A stretch of 28,587 bases of DNA from an uncultured Bacteroidota bacterium (GCA_938008665.1 CALLKA010000044.1:1-28587); one strand, 5' to 3'; numbered from the stretch's first letter, positions 9,215 through 17,544 are shown. Numbers and translations: made by a program. The notes: generated by a model from the sequence alone, not told the origin.

Positions 9215-9246
9215 GGTGTCCGTATATCATCCTGATCAAGGTGTCC
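9215..9246. repeat. Two direct repeats of GGTGTCC in a divergent intergenic region
   Basis: The 273-base gap 9002-9274 separates the divergent lipid kinase and TonB receptor genes. Within it, GGTGTCC occurs at 9215-9221 and again at 9240-9246, 25 bases apart start to start and 28 bases before the receptor ATG. That spacing would suit an operator, but two heptamers can occur by chance. I saw no match to a known riboswitch here and no good -33/-7 pair. Confidence 0.25.
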
Positions 9247-9274
9247 ATTATTAAACCAAGCATTTCATTTATTT

Positions 9275-11458
9275 ATGCGCATTTTTTTTATTTTCTTTTT
9301 TATAATAAATAATGTTCATTTATATGCGCAGCTAGATACTACTAAAAAGGCATTACCTGATGTGGTGGTTTTTGCAAATAAATTTCCTGCACTTTCGAAA
9401 AATATTGTCCAAAAGGTTGATTTTATCACCGATAAAAATGCAATAAATCAACAAGCAAATACGGGCGACATTTTAACACAATCAGGCCAAGTATTTGTTC
9501 AAAAAAGCCAATCAGGTGGGGGAAGTCCTGTGATTCGAGGCTTTGAGGCCAGTCGGGTTTTATTAATGGTAGACGGGGTAAGATTAAATAATGCCATTTT
9601 CAGAGGTGGCCATTTGCAAAATATCATTACTATTGACAATATGATATTAGATAGGGTGGAAGTGATTTACGGACCTTCCTCCACTTTGTATGGAAGTGAT
9701 GCCTTAGGTGGCGTAGTTAGTATGTTTACAAAAAAACCAATTTTAACAAGCACCACCAATTGGAAAACAAATGTGAATTTGATCCAACGGTATGCTTCAG
9801 GGCAAAATGAAAATAGAACACATTTGGATGTCAATTTTGCGAATAACAAATGGGCCTATTTAACTTCCTTTACTTACGGAAGTTTTGGAGATATGCGTCA
9901 AGGAGCCAATCGATCAAGCACGTATCCTGATTTTGGAAAACGCACATTTTATGTACTTAGAGAAGGAGGTGCTGATATGGTCAAAGTAAATGAGGATGTA
10001 AATGTTCAAAAATTAAGTGGCTATCAACAAACAGATTTATTACAAAAAGTATTGTACAAGCCCAATGAAAATTCAGAACATCTATTGAATATTCAAATTT
10101 CAAATTCATCGAATATAAATAGGTATGATCGTTTGACGGAAACAACTAAAGGCTTACCTGTATATGCAGAATGGTATTATGGGCCCCAGATTCGAAATTT
10201 AATTTCCTATAAGTATACCGCTACAAAATTGCCTGGTTACTTTAGTGACTTAATGGTGACCAGTAGTTTTCAGGATATTGAAGAAAGTAGAATTTTACGT
10301 AGGTATAATACAACCGCTAAAGATTTTCGTTTTGAGCGTGTTCATGTGTTGGGGGTGAATGCGGATTTATTACATAAGCAATCCAATGGAGAAATTCATT
10401 TAGGTGCTGAATCCTATACCAATTTTGTTCAATCAACTGCAGAACGTTTAAATATTGCTACAAATGCGTTGAGTAGGATTACAACCAGGTATAGTGATGG
10501 CCCTACAAAAATGAGTTATAATGCCTTGTATTTGCAACAAACAAAACAATTAGATGCGCATTGGGTGTTAAATGATGGTATACGACTCAACTTAGTGCAA
10601 TTAGATGCACGCTTTGCTGATACAACCTTAATGCACTTCCCATTTAATAAAGCAATTCAAAATAATACAGCAGTAACTGGAAATTTAGGTATTGCTTACA
10701 ATGGTGAAAATGGTTATCGTGCTACCGCAGGTTTAAGTAGTGGATTTAGATCCCCTAATGTGGATGATTTAACAAAAGTATTTGATACTAAAACTGGTTA
10801 TGTAGTGGTACCTAATAAAGATTTAAAACCGGAGTATACCTATAACGCAGAAATTAATTTATCGCATACTGGTAATATAGCAAGTTGGGGTGCAAGTGTT
10901 TTTTATACTTGGTTTAATAATGCCATTGTTGTAAGTAAATACAATTGGAATGGACAAGATAATATCATATACCAAAATGTTTTGAGTGCGGTGTATGCAC
11001 CACAAAACCAAGCGAGTGCTAAATTGTATGGATTTAATTTAAATGGTAAATTAAAATTGTTTTACAACACCCAATTACATGGTACTTATACCTATACTAA
11101 GGGAACCTATAACAATGGGGTTACTTCAATGCCCTTAGATCATATTCCACCTGCATATGGACGCGTTGGTTTAAAGAAAGGAACTGATCAATTTAATGTA
11201 GAAGGATTTATTTTATTCAATGGCTGGAAGCGTAAGAGTGATTACAATTTAAATGGAGAAGATAATGAACAGTATGCTACTCCGGAGGGGATGCCTAGTT
11301 GGATAACTGTCAATTTTTCAAGTTATTATACCACAAACAAAAAATTAAGCTTGGGTGTGCAAATTGAAAATATAGCTGATAAAAATTACCGGTATTTTGC
11401 AAGTGGCATTTCTGCAGTGGGCCGAAATTTCATTGTAAGTTGTAGGGTATCATTGTAA
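9275..11458 (+). CDS. TonB-dependent outer-membrane receptor, haem/hemoglobin-receptor-like
   Basis: The 727-residue protein has a signal peptide (MRIFFIFFFIINNVHLYAQ) and, unlike its neighbour, no N-terminal regulatory-like domain. The TonB box is close to LPDVVVFANKF. The plug shows SGGGSPVIRGFEASRVLLMV, LNNAIFRGGHLQNI and VIYGPSSTLYGSDALGG, a combination typical of the hemoglobin/transferrin receptor branch. In the barrel, FRSP (near residue 491) and NKDL (near 515) correspond to the FRAP and NPDL boxes of haem receptors, but I see no histidine between them, where haem receptors normally have one. Haem uptake is therefore only a possibility. The barrel ends in VSCRVSL rather than a terminal aromatic residue. 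The gene is monocistronic, with a strong hairpin 16 bases after the stop. Confidence 0.88.
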   Translation: MRIFFIFFFIINNVHLYAQLDTTKKALPDVVVFANKFPALSKNIVQKVDFITDKNAINQQANTGDILTQSGQVFVQKSQSGGGSPVIRGFEASRVLLMVDGVRLNNAIFRGGHLQNIITIDNMILDRVEVIYGPSSTLYGSDALGGVVSMFTKKPILTSTTNWKTNVNLIQRYASGQNENRTHLDVNFANNKWAYLTSFTYGSFGDMRQGANRSSTYPDFGKRTFYVLREGGADMVKVNEDVNVQKLSGYQQTDLLQKVLYKPNENSEHLLNIQISNSSNINRYDRLTETTKGLPVYAEWYYGPQIRNLISYKYTATKLPGYFSDLMVTSSFQDIEESRILRRYNTTAKDFRFERVHVLGVNADLLHKQSNGEIHLGAESYTNFVQSTAERLNIATNALSRITTRYSDGPTKMSYNALYLQQTKQLDAHWVLNDGIRLNLVQLDARFADTTLMHFPFNKAIQNNTAVTGNLGIAYNGENGYRATAGLSSGFRSPNVDDLTKVFDTKTGYVVVPNKDLKPEYTYNAEINLSHTGNIASWGASVFYTWFNNAIVVSKYNWNGQDNIIYQNVLSAVYAPQNQASAKLYGFNLNGKLKLFYNTQLHGTYTYTKGTYNNGVTSMPLDHIPPAYGRVGLKKGTDQFNVEGFILFNGWKRKSDYNLNGEDNEQYATPEGMPSWITVNFSSYYTTNKKLSLGVQIENIADKNYRYFASGISAVGRNFIVSCRVSL

Positions 11459-11474
11459 ACGCATTCTTAATTTT

Positions 11475-11509
11475 ATACAAAGGGGGCCGGAATCCGGCCC
11501 CCTTTGTAT
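11475..11509 (+). terminator. Strong hairpin terminator after the 9275 receptor gene
   Basis: ATACAAAGGGGGCCGG (11475-11490) and CCGGCCCCCTTTGTAT (11494-11509) pair perfectly over 16 bp around the loop AAT. The T-tract after it is weak (TTTG), but the GC-rich stem directly downstream of the stop codon makes a terminator the natural reading. It shields the sulfatase gene from read-through. Confidence 0.85.
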
Positions 11510-11644
11510 TTGTCATACCATTTGATTGTTTTTTCTATTTATTTAGTTAAATTTAAAAATTATTGAAACGAGTGCGCATTAATGATGCGTTGCAAATTTG
11601 AGCAAGATTAATTTTCAAAACAATTCACGAATAAAATATTTTCT

Positions 11645-13183
11645 ATGAAACAAGGCTTTTTTTTGACAATGTTTTTAATGTGTATACTTAATATTAGTAA
11701 TATTTATGCGCAAACAAGTAAGCGTCCTAACATTCTAGTGATATTTTCAGATGATCATACCAATCAATCTATTAGTGCCTATGGAAGTAAGTTGATGCAA
11801 ACGCCGAACATAGATAAAATAGCAAAAGAGGGGGCTATTTTCAAACATACTTTTGTAACTAATTCTATATGTGCACCGAGTAGGGCAGTGCTTTTAACAG
11901 GAAAATACAATCATATTAACGGGTTAATCGATAATCGACCAAATCGTAATTTTGATGGGAGTCAGGTGCAGGTTCAGAAACTATTGGGCCAAGCCAATTA
12001 TCAAACTGCATGGATTGGTAAATGGCATTTACAATCATTGCCTGTAGGTTTTGATTACTGGAAAGTGTTGCCAGATCAAGGACATTACTTTCAACCCGAT
12101 TTCGTGGAAATGACCAAGGATACGGTGAGGTACAGTGGGTATGTCACTAATTTAATCAGTGATTTTTCATTAGGCTGGTTGGATAAGCGTGATACAACCA
12201 AACCTTTCTTTTTAGTGGTGGGTGAAAAAGCAACGCATCGTAATTGGATGCCAGCAGTAGAAGATTTAGGTGCGTATGATGCACAACAATTTCCTATGCC
12301 CGATAATTTTTTCGATTCTTATGAAGGCCGAACAGCAGCGCTTGAACAAGATATGACGGTCAATAAAACGATGACTATTGGGGATGATTTAAAGATGAAT
12401 ATTAATTATGACAAACCAGGTATGTTTGGGCGTTTAACACCCGCTGAAAAAGTAGCCTACAAAACTTATTATGGAAAAATTGCATTAGAATTTGAAAAAG
12501 TTAAATCAGATTCAATTGCATTAATCAAATGGAAATACCAACGCTATTTAAAAGATTATTTAGCTACGGCCAGATCCTTGGATCGTAATATTGGTCGCAT
12601 CTTAGCTTATTTGGAAAAAGCGGGATTGGCTGAAAATACCGTGGTCATGTACGCCTCGGATCAGGGGTTTTATATGGGGGAACATGGTTGGTTTGATAAA
12701 CGATTTATGTATGAAGAAAGTTTAAAAACACCTTTAGTATTAAAATATCCCAAACATATAAAGCCTGGAACCGTAGTCAATGATATGGTAGTGAATATTG
12801 ATTTTGCACCTACCTTATTAGATATTGCTGGAGTTAAAGCGCCAGCTGAAATGCAAGGAAAAAGCTTTTTACCAATAGTCACAAAATCAGGGAAGCTGGA
12901 AAATTGGCGAACTGCTATGTATTATCATTATTATGAGTATCCACAGCCGCATAAAGTACCTCCTCATTTTGGCATAAGAACCATGCGTTATAAGCTAATC
13001 CGATTTTATGGACCTAGGAATGAGTGGGAGTTGTATGATTTAAAAACGGATCCTACTGAAATGCATAATCTTATTCATGATCAAAAACAAGCAAATACGA
13101 TCATGGATTTAAAAAAGCAGTTACGTTCTTTAATCATTGAATACAAGGATACCGAAGCCTTGCAAATTTTAAATAGTAATTAA
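11645..13183 (+). CDS. Exported sulfatase (arylsulfatase family, mucin/N-acetylglucosamine-6-sulfatase-like)
   Basis: The 512-residue enzyme has a signal peptide ending near YAQ (residue 23) and hydrolyses sulfate esters, probably in the periplasm. The metal-binding pair D36-D37 is in VIFSDDHTNQ. The sulfatase signature is C76-A-P-S-R80, followed by AVLLTGKYNH; C76 would be converted to formylglycine. Further family motifs are WIGKWH (C-terminal to the nucleophile), SDQGFYMGEHGWFDKR with a metal-site Asp, and a C-terminal subdomain with MHNLIHD. The overall pattern resembles mucin-desulfating/GlcNAc-6-sulfatase-type enzymes of Bacteroidota; the sugar target is inferred. No formylglycine-generating enzyme, anSME or SusCD pair lies beside it, so the maturase must be elsewhere. 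Its stop codon directly abuts the stop of marC on the other strand. Confidence 0.92.
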   Translation: MKQGFFLTMFLMCILNISNIYAQTSKRPNILVIFSDDHTNQSISAYGSKLMQTPNIDKIAKEGAIFKHTFVTNSICAPSRAVLLTGKYNHINGLIDNRPNRNFDGSQVQVQKLLGQANYQTAWIGKWHLQSLPVGFDYWKVLPDQGHYFQPDFVEMTKDTVRYSGYVTNLISDFSLGWLDKRDTTKPFFLVVGEKATHRNWMPAVEDLGAYDAQQFPMPDNFFDSYEGRTAALEQDMTVNKTMTIGDDLKMNINYDKPGMFGRLTPAEKVAYKTYYGKIALEFEKVKSDSIALIKWKYQRYLKDYLATARSLDRNIGRILAYLEKAGLAENTVVMYASDQGFYMGEHGWFDKRFMYEESLKTPLVLKYPKHIKPGTVVNDMVVNIDFAPTLLDIAGVKAPAEMQGKSFLPIVTKSGKLENWRTAMYYHYYEYPQPHKVPPHFGIRTMRYKLIRFYGPRNEWELYDLKTDPTEMHNLIHDQKQANTIMDLKKQLRSLIIEYKDTEALQILNSN

Positions 13184-13762
13184 TTATTTTTTGAGTGCAC
13201 CCACATTGCTGGAAAATATCTTCACGGCAATGGCTAGTAGTATGACGCCAAAAAATTTACGAACAGCAAGTAGGCCGCCGGGTCCTAGCATACGCTCAAT
13301 AAAGTTGAGTGATTTTAATACAGCAAACACGATGACTAGGTTGACTAAGATGCCAAGTGCGATATAGTATTCTTCAAAATTTGCTTTTAAGGACATGATA
13401 GTAGTCAGTGTACCACTTCCTGCAATAATGGGGAATGCAATGGGAACTACTGCCCCTGAATGTGCATTTTTATCTCCTTTGAAAATTTCATGACCCAATA
13501 CCATTTCAAGGCCTAATAAAAATATGACGATAGATCCGCCCACCGCAAATGACTTCACGTCTAAACCTAATATTTGCAAAAAGGGTTTTCCTAAAAATAA
13601 AAACAGAATCATGAGTGCACCTGATATTAGTGTTACTCTAAGGGATTTGATGGCGCCCGACTTTTCTTTCATAGCAATTAGTAAAGGAATGGATCCCACA
13701 ATATCTATCACCGCAAATAGGGTGAATATAACTGTAACTAATTGGTCAAAATGAAAGTCCAT
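13184..13762 (-). CDS. MarC family integral membrane protein (UPF0056)
   Basis: This 192-residue protein has about six transmembrane segments. Family-typical stretches include FTLFAVIDIVGSIPLLIAM at the N-terminus, IVIFLLGLEMVLG in the middle, and VVPIAFPIIAGSGTLTTIM around the central loop. MarC proteins sit in the inner membrane; despite the name, no antibiotic-resistance role has held up and transport of small molecules is only suspected. The ATG at 13760-13762 is the only plausible start, because the upstream frame has no other start codon before a stop. It is unusual in lying directly against the T-tract of the btuB terminator hairpin, which leaves no room for a separate promoter or a conventional ribosome-binding site. 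Confidence 0.9.
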   Translation of the reverse strand: MDFHFDQLVTVIFTLFAVIDIVGSIPLLIAMKEKSGAIKSLRVTLISGALMILFLFLGKPFLQILGLDVKSFAVGGSIVIFLLGLEMVLGHEIFKGDKNAHSGAVVPIAFPIIAGSGTLTTIMSLKANFEEYYIALGILVNLVIVFAVLKSLNFIERMLGPGGLLAVRKFFGVILLAIAVKIFSSNVGALKK

Positions 13763-13763
13763 A

Positions 13764-13795
13764 AAAAAGCTTTGTATGAAGATACAAAGCTTTTT
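13764..13795 (-). terminator. Intrinsic terminator between btuB and marC (works in both directions)
   Basis: AAAAAGCTTTGTAT (13764-13777) and ATACAAAGCTTTTT (13782-13795) form a perfect 14-bp stem with loop GAAG. On the minus strand it is followed by T residues that run straight into the marC ATG at 13762. It terminates btuB transcripts and, because A/T tracts flank both sides, could act in either direction. Confidence 0.85.
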
Positions 13796-13818
13796 GAAAT
13801 TGGACGGTTATGTATATG

Positions 13819-15750
13819 TTATTTCAATCTCAGGCCAAGCATGAGCATGCGCCCCATTGCATTGTATCCATTGATTTCCTGAAATACCGTGTTTCCTAAG
13901 TTTTGGCCATCGGCGTACAATATTAGGTGCTTGTTGAGCTTGTATTGAATATGCGCATTGAGTAAGGTGTAGCTTTTTAAATTAACATCCGCTGATGCAT
14001 AGCCGCCCACATCGTATCGTTTGCCTATATATCTTGCTGCCATACTAAAATTTAACTTAGGGGATACTTCGTAAGTCCATTGTATACCAGCTGTATTTTT
14101 TGGACGCTTTAATAAGTAGTCATATGTTATGGTATCGGTAGTGGTAATTCTGTTTTGATTGGTTTCTTGCCCATTCATTAAAGTATAGTTAGCAGAGAAA
14201 TTATTTTTCTCATTGGCTTTCCAATTGAATTCTAGTTCTAATCCATTTACCTTTTGTTGGATATAATTGAAAAAATTATAATCAATATAATTATAGTCTA
14301 TCCCGTTATCAATGGTTCTATTGTAATAAACGGCTCTAAAAAATAAAGGGGTGGTTTTATATTCCATGCCTATTTCTGTATTGAAAGATTGCTCTGGTTT
14401 CAATGCATCATTATAACTTAATTGGTAAAGTGAAGGCGCTTTGTATCCAGTGGAAGCACTTGCCATGAATCGAATATTTGTATTTAATTTATAAGAAGGA
14501 CTAATCGTAAAAGTTTGGTTGGACCCGTAGCGATCATGCTTATTGCTTCTCCCCCCTAATTCTAGTAGCCACTTATTGGAGGCGTCATTGATTAATATAG
14601 AGGTATACAAGGCAGTTTGGTATTGAAATGTATCTTTAAACTTATCATTGTAAGGTCCCCATTGACTTATAGATACATAAGTTTGATGGTAAGATCCGTA
14701 TCTAAAATCAACGCCGGTAATCCATTGCATATTTTTTGAAATAGACTTTGAAAAAAAGGCATCTACAAAATGAGATTTTCCTGCGTATTGATTATCCTCA
14801 TAAATGGTATGAGTTTTATCAAGACTATCGTTTTTATATTGGCGATTCTGTGTGCTTAATTGATATTGCAATTGAAAAATAGTTTTTTCTTTTTTGTATT
14901 TTAATACAAAACCCGTCAACTTGGTGGCATTATTGAATTTTTCGTCTTTGTCATCTTTAAAAGCGCCATAATCAATATCGGCATTGTAACTTGTTTGTTG
15001 CGTGGAAGCTTTTAAATTCCAATTTTGGTTAAACGCATAATTGATATTGGCAAACCAATTACTATTCCGATAACCGTCATTATCAAAATTATTTTTACCT
15101 GTGATATCTGTGGCAGAAGAAAATCCATTGGCAGATTCATTACCAAATCCAATTGCGTAATTTAATTTTCCAATGCTGCTACTATGTTGCGCATTTATTT
15201 TTCTTGTTCCATAACTTCCAGTATTAATATCACCGGAGAAATTGGGAACAGATTTATTTTTGGTGATGATGTTAATCACACCACCAATAGCATCTGAACC
15301 ATACAGGGTACTTTGTGCGCCTTTTAAAATTTCAATGCGCTCAATCAAATTCAAGGGGACTAAGTTTAAATCAAACTCATTGCTGATCATAGAAGGGTCG
15401 CCTACGGGCATGCCATTAATTAAAATTAAGGTACGACCACTGGAAGCCCCGCGCATGTAAATGCTTGGAACGGTGCCTGCATTACTTAAACTACCTGGCA
15501 AATACAAGCCAGCTTGTTCATTTAAAATTTGCGCAATACTTCTTCCTGCATTCGCTTGAAGTGCAGCTGCATTGATTACAGTAACCACTTTGCCTGTAGC
15601 ATTTTGCTTCTGTTCTACTTTGTTCGCAGTAACAATCACTTCATCTAATGAAATCACGGTGTCGGAAATTTTTTTAATTTCTTTTTTTTGCCCAAAGGCG
15701 AGGGTGGTGGCGATAAGGCACACCGAGAGCGAGATTAATTTTTTGCTCAT
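13819..15750 (-). CDS. btuB: BtuB-like TonB-dependent receptor for cobalamin/corrinoids
   Basis: I start the protein at the ATG at 15748-15750, giving a clean signal peptide (MSKKLISLSVCLIATTLAFG) and about 643 residues. An upstream in-frame TTG at 15774 is less likely. The TonB box is VISLDEVIVTANKVEQ. The plug contains SIYMRGASSGRTLILINGMP, RIEILKGAQSTLYGSDAIGG and VINIITKN, matching the BtuB branch. The barrel ends with MLMLGLRLK. The strongest functional evidence is the cobalamin riboswitch in its leader, so the predicted job is energised import of vitamin B12 or another corrinoid across the outer membrane. No BtuFCD genes are adjacent. It is transcribed alone and ends at the hairpin before marC. 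Confidence 0.9.
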   Translation of the reverse strand: MSKKLISLSVCLIATTLAFGQKKEIKKISDTVISLDEVIVTANKVEQKQNATGKVVTVINAAALQANAGRSIAQILNEQAGLYLPGSLSNAGTVPSIYMRGASSGRTLILINGMPVGDPSMISNEFDLNLVPLNLIERIEILKGAQSTLYGSDAIGGVINIITKNKSVPNFSGDINTGSYGTRKINAQHSSSIGKLNYAIGFGNESANGFSSATDITGKNNFDNDGYRNSNWFANINYAFNQNWNLKASTQQTSYNADIDYGAFKDDKDEKFNNATKLTGFVLKYKKEKTIFQLQYQLSTQNRQYKNDSLDKTHTIYEDNQYAGKSHFVDAFFSKSISKNMQWITGVDFRYGSYHQTYVSISQWGPYNDKFKDTFQYQTALYTSILINDASNKWLLELGGRSNKHDRYGSNQTFTISPSYKLNTNIRFMASASTGYKAPSLYQLSYNDALKPEQSFNTEIGMEYKTTPLFFRAVYYNRTIDNGIDYNYIDYNFFNYIQQKVNGLELEFNWKANEKNNFSANYTLMNGQETNQNRITTTDTITYDYLLKRPKNTAGIQWTYEVSPKLNFSMAARYIGKRYDVGGYASADVNLKSYTLLNAHIQYKLNKHLILYADGQNLGNTVFQEINGYNAMGRMLMLGLRLK

Positions 15751-15777
15751 TGTTTGTTTTTTTGTTGTTGACAATGA
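15747..15777 (-). promoter_or_regulatory. Start-codon hairpin in the btuB leader
   Basis: On the minus strand TCATTGT (15777-15771) can pair over 7 bp with ACAATGA (15753-15747), enclosing an A-rich 17-base loop. The btuB ATG lies inside the second arm, so pairing would hide it. This is a candidate translational switch for the riboswitch, but the stem is short and its stability was not computed. Confidence 0.35.
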
Positions 15778-15919
15778 GCTTTCTGGAGAAAGAGAACCAT
15801 AATTAATTGACCTGCGAATGGCAAAGCGTTAGATTTCTTTTTAAATTTATCCAATGTATTGCAAGGGCATATCCATTTTTTACAATCCCTGCTTTTTACC
15901 CGAAAGCTGTTGATGTATT

Positions 15920-16060
15920 CACTAGGCAGGTCTTCTGGCTTGTTCTTTTTAATGCATCCTTCCCAAATTGCTTCAGTGGATATATTGCATGGATTGCTTT
16001 TGGCAATGAACTCACAGCTACGGGAATAGCCCCCGATTTAAACGGGATTCCCTTTTAATC
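15920..16060 (-). promoter_or_regulatory. Cobalamin riboswitch in the btuB leader
   Basis: On the minus strand the B12 box reads AAGCCAGAAGACCTGCC (15941-15925), fitting the family consensus AGYCMGgAgACCkGCC. About 65 bases upstream lies the other conserved core, GGGAATCCCG...CGGGGGCTATTCCCG followed by TAGCTGTGA (about 16053-16012), the counterpart of the usual GGGAA...CCGG...CCCGC-ACTGT segment. Order, spacing and strand agree with an RF00174-type aptamer controlling btuB. The aptamer ends about 170 bases before the ATG. I see no strong intrinsic terminator in between, which points to translational rather than transcriptional control. The exact ends of the RNA are estimated. The whole 15751-16181 gap is filled by this leader and two divergent promoters. 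Confidence 0.92.
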
Positions 16061-16084
16061 ATTTGCATGAACCTAATTCCAAAT

Positions 16085-16092
16085 CAAATGTA
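16085..16092 (-). promoter_or_regulatory. -7 element (TACATTTG) of the riboswitch-btuB transcript
   Basis: TACATTTG on the minus strand matches the Bacteroidota -7 consensus TAnnTTTG. A transcript beginning a few bases downstream would start just before the conserved core of the cobalamin riboswitch, where a promoter is expected. No matching -33 TTG is obvious. Confidence 0.5.
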
Positions 16093-16134
16093 GTATTTAT
16101 ATATCCCTATGTGTTTTTAATTACTAACGGCTTG

Positions 16135-16164
16135 TTGAAAACTTGCTCATTTTTATTATATTTA
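16135..16164 (+). promoter_or_regulatory. Promoter of the APC permease gene (-33 TTG, N19, -7 TATATTTA)
   Basis: TTG at 16135-16137 is followed after 19 bases by TATATTTA at 16157-16164, which differs from the Bacteroidota -7 consensus TAnnTTTG only in its last base. The spacer length is the expected one, and the ATG of the permease is 17 bases further on. Confidence 0.5.
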
Positions 16165-16181
16165 GCTTTCATTGATTACCT

Positions 16182-17507
16182 ATGAAGCAAAAACAGTCCA
16201 TTAATTTTTTTAGTTTAACCATGATTGTGGTGAGCTTAGTGATTGGAATGGGAATATTTAAAACTCCCGCAACCATTGCAGCAAAATCGGGCACGCCGCT
16301 TATTTTTTTTAGCGCATGGTTGATTGGTGGCTTGATTGCTTTGTTTGGTGCTTTAACTTATGCTGAAATTGGGCAAAGACTTCCGGTGATGGGTGGCTAC
16401 TATAAAGTTTTTGCGCATTGTTATCATCCAGGTGTAGGATTCACCATTAATGTATTGATATTAATTAGTAATGCAGCTTCATTAGCGGTGGTGGCCTTAA
16501 TTGGTGCAGACTATGTGAGTGATTTATTATTTGGGCAACCTTCAGGTACGCTTTTTAATATTATAGTGGCTTCGGTATCCGTTGGGCTTTTTTATATTGT
16601 CAATTTGCTGGGATTAAAAACAAGCAGTCGCACACAGAACATTTTAACGGTGGTGAAAATTTCTTTAATCGTTTTATTAATTTCTTCCTTATTTAAAGGT
16701 GTCACGGTTCCGCCACATGGCATTAATGAAGGAAAAATTTATACCTATGATGGTACTAATGGTGCGCTATTATTATTGGTAAGTTTGGTTTCCGTTTTCT
16801 TTACTTACGGAGGCTATCAACAAACCATCAATTTTGGATCTGAAGTTGCATCTGGAAAAATTATGCAAAAGGGGATTGTAGTGGGTATTCTTGTCGTGTT
16901 ATTTTTATATCTCACTATTAATTATACTTATATTAAAGTAATTGGTTTTGACCAAATGAAAAATGCGAATGCGATTGGATCCTTATTATTTGAGGCCTGG
17001 TTTGGTAAATTAGGTGCCAAGGTTTTTGATTTCGCGATGGTGCTAAGCGTGTTGGCCTATGTGAATGTGATTTTAATGAGTAATCCTCGTGTGATGTTTG
17101 CGATGAGTGAGGATAAAGTATTGCCTGCCCTATTTCAAAAAAAGCATCCCAAAACGGAAGCCTTGGTTCCAGGGTTAACCTTTTTTGCTTTAACCACCAT
17201 CTTGGTCACATTTTTTGGCAAAGGGGTGGATGATGTATTGAGTTTTAGCATTTTCTTGGATTGCTTGGGCATGAGTACCTCAGCAGCAACCCTCTTAATT
17301 TTAAGGCGTAAAAATCAGGGAGATGGATCGGTAACAGGGTATTTGAAAAGATGGACCCCTATTTTTTGTGTGATTTTTGTATGTGCATATGCGTTTGTTG
17401 CGGTGGCGGTCGTTATAGATAAACCCTATTCTGCACTAACGGCTATTGCCTTGGTTGGGCTTGTTTCAATCATATACAGGCTATTTTATTATAAAAAGGC
17501 CGCTTAA
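16182..17507 (+). CDS. APC superfamily amino acid permease
   Basis: The 441-residue protein has about 12 hydrophobic transmembrane segments and no signal peptide. The first helix carries the substrate-binding turn VIGMGIFKTPATI, the GxGIF-type motif of the amino acid/polyamine/organocation superfamily. Further family features are LTYAEIGQRLPVMGGYYKVF around helices 2-3 and MSNPRVMFAMSEDKVLP near helix 8. The arrangement is like the L-amino-acid-transporter/SteT group; the particular amino acid is not determinable. It is divergent from the B12 riboswitch and appears monocistronic. After the stop, an AAGGCT/AGCCTT hairpin at 17545-17566 may be a weak terminator. Confidence 0.9.
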   Translation: MKQKQSINFFSLTMIVVSLVIGMGIFKTPATIAAKSGTPLIFFSAWLIGGLIALFGALTYAEIGQRLPVMGGYYKVFAHCYHPGVGFTINVLILISNAASLAVVALIGADYVSDLLFGQPSGTLFNIIVASVSVGLFYIVNLLGLKTSSRTQNILTVVKISLIVLLISSLFKGVTVPPHGINEGKIYTYDGTNGALLLLVSLVSVFFTYGGYQQTINFGSEVASGKIMQKGIVVGILVVLFLYLTINYTYIKVIGFDQMKNANAIGSLLFEAWFGKLGAKVFDFAMVLSVLAYVNVILMSNPRVMFAMSEDKVLPALFQKKHPKTEALVPGLTFFALTTILVTFFGKGVDDVLSFSIFLDCLGMSTSAATLLILRRKNQGDGSVTGYLKRWTPIFCVIFVCAYAFVAVAVVIDKPYSALTAIALVGLVSIIYRLFYYKKAA

Positions 17508-17544
17508 AAGTAGTTTTTTATAAATTTCATTCCCTTTTTAACCG

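Noticed and set aside
15751..15774. TTG at 15774 as the btuB start
   Set aside because: It would add eight residues before a normal signal peptide. The ATG at 15748-15750 gives the expected N-terminus.
15807..16058. 83-codon open frame on the + strand upstream of the APC permease
   Set aside because: It lies entirely over the cobalamin riboswitch, which is encoded on the other strand. The peptide has no recognisable domain and its Cys/Phe-rich composition reflects the structured RNA.
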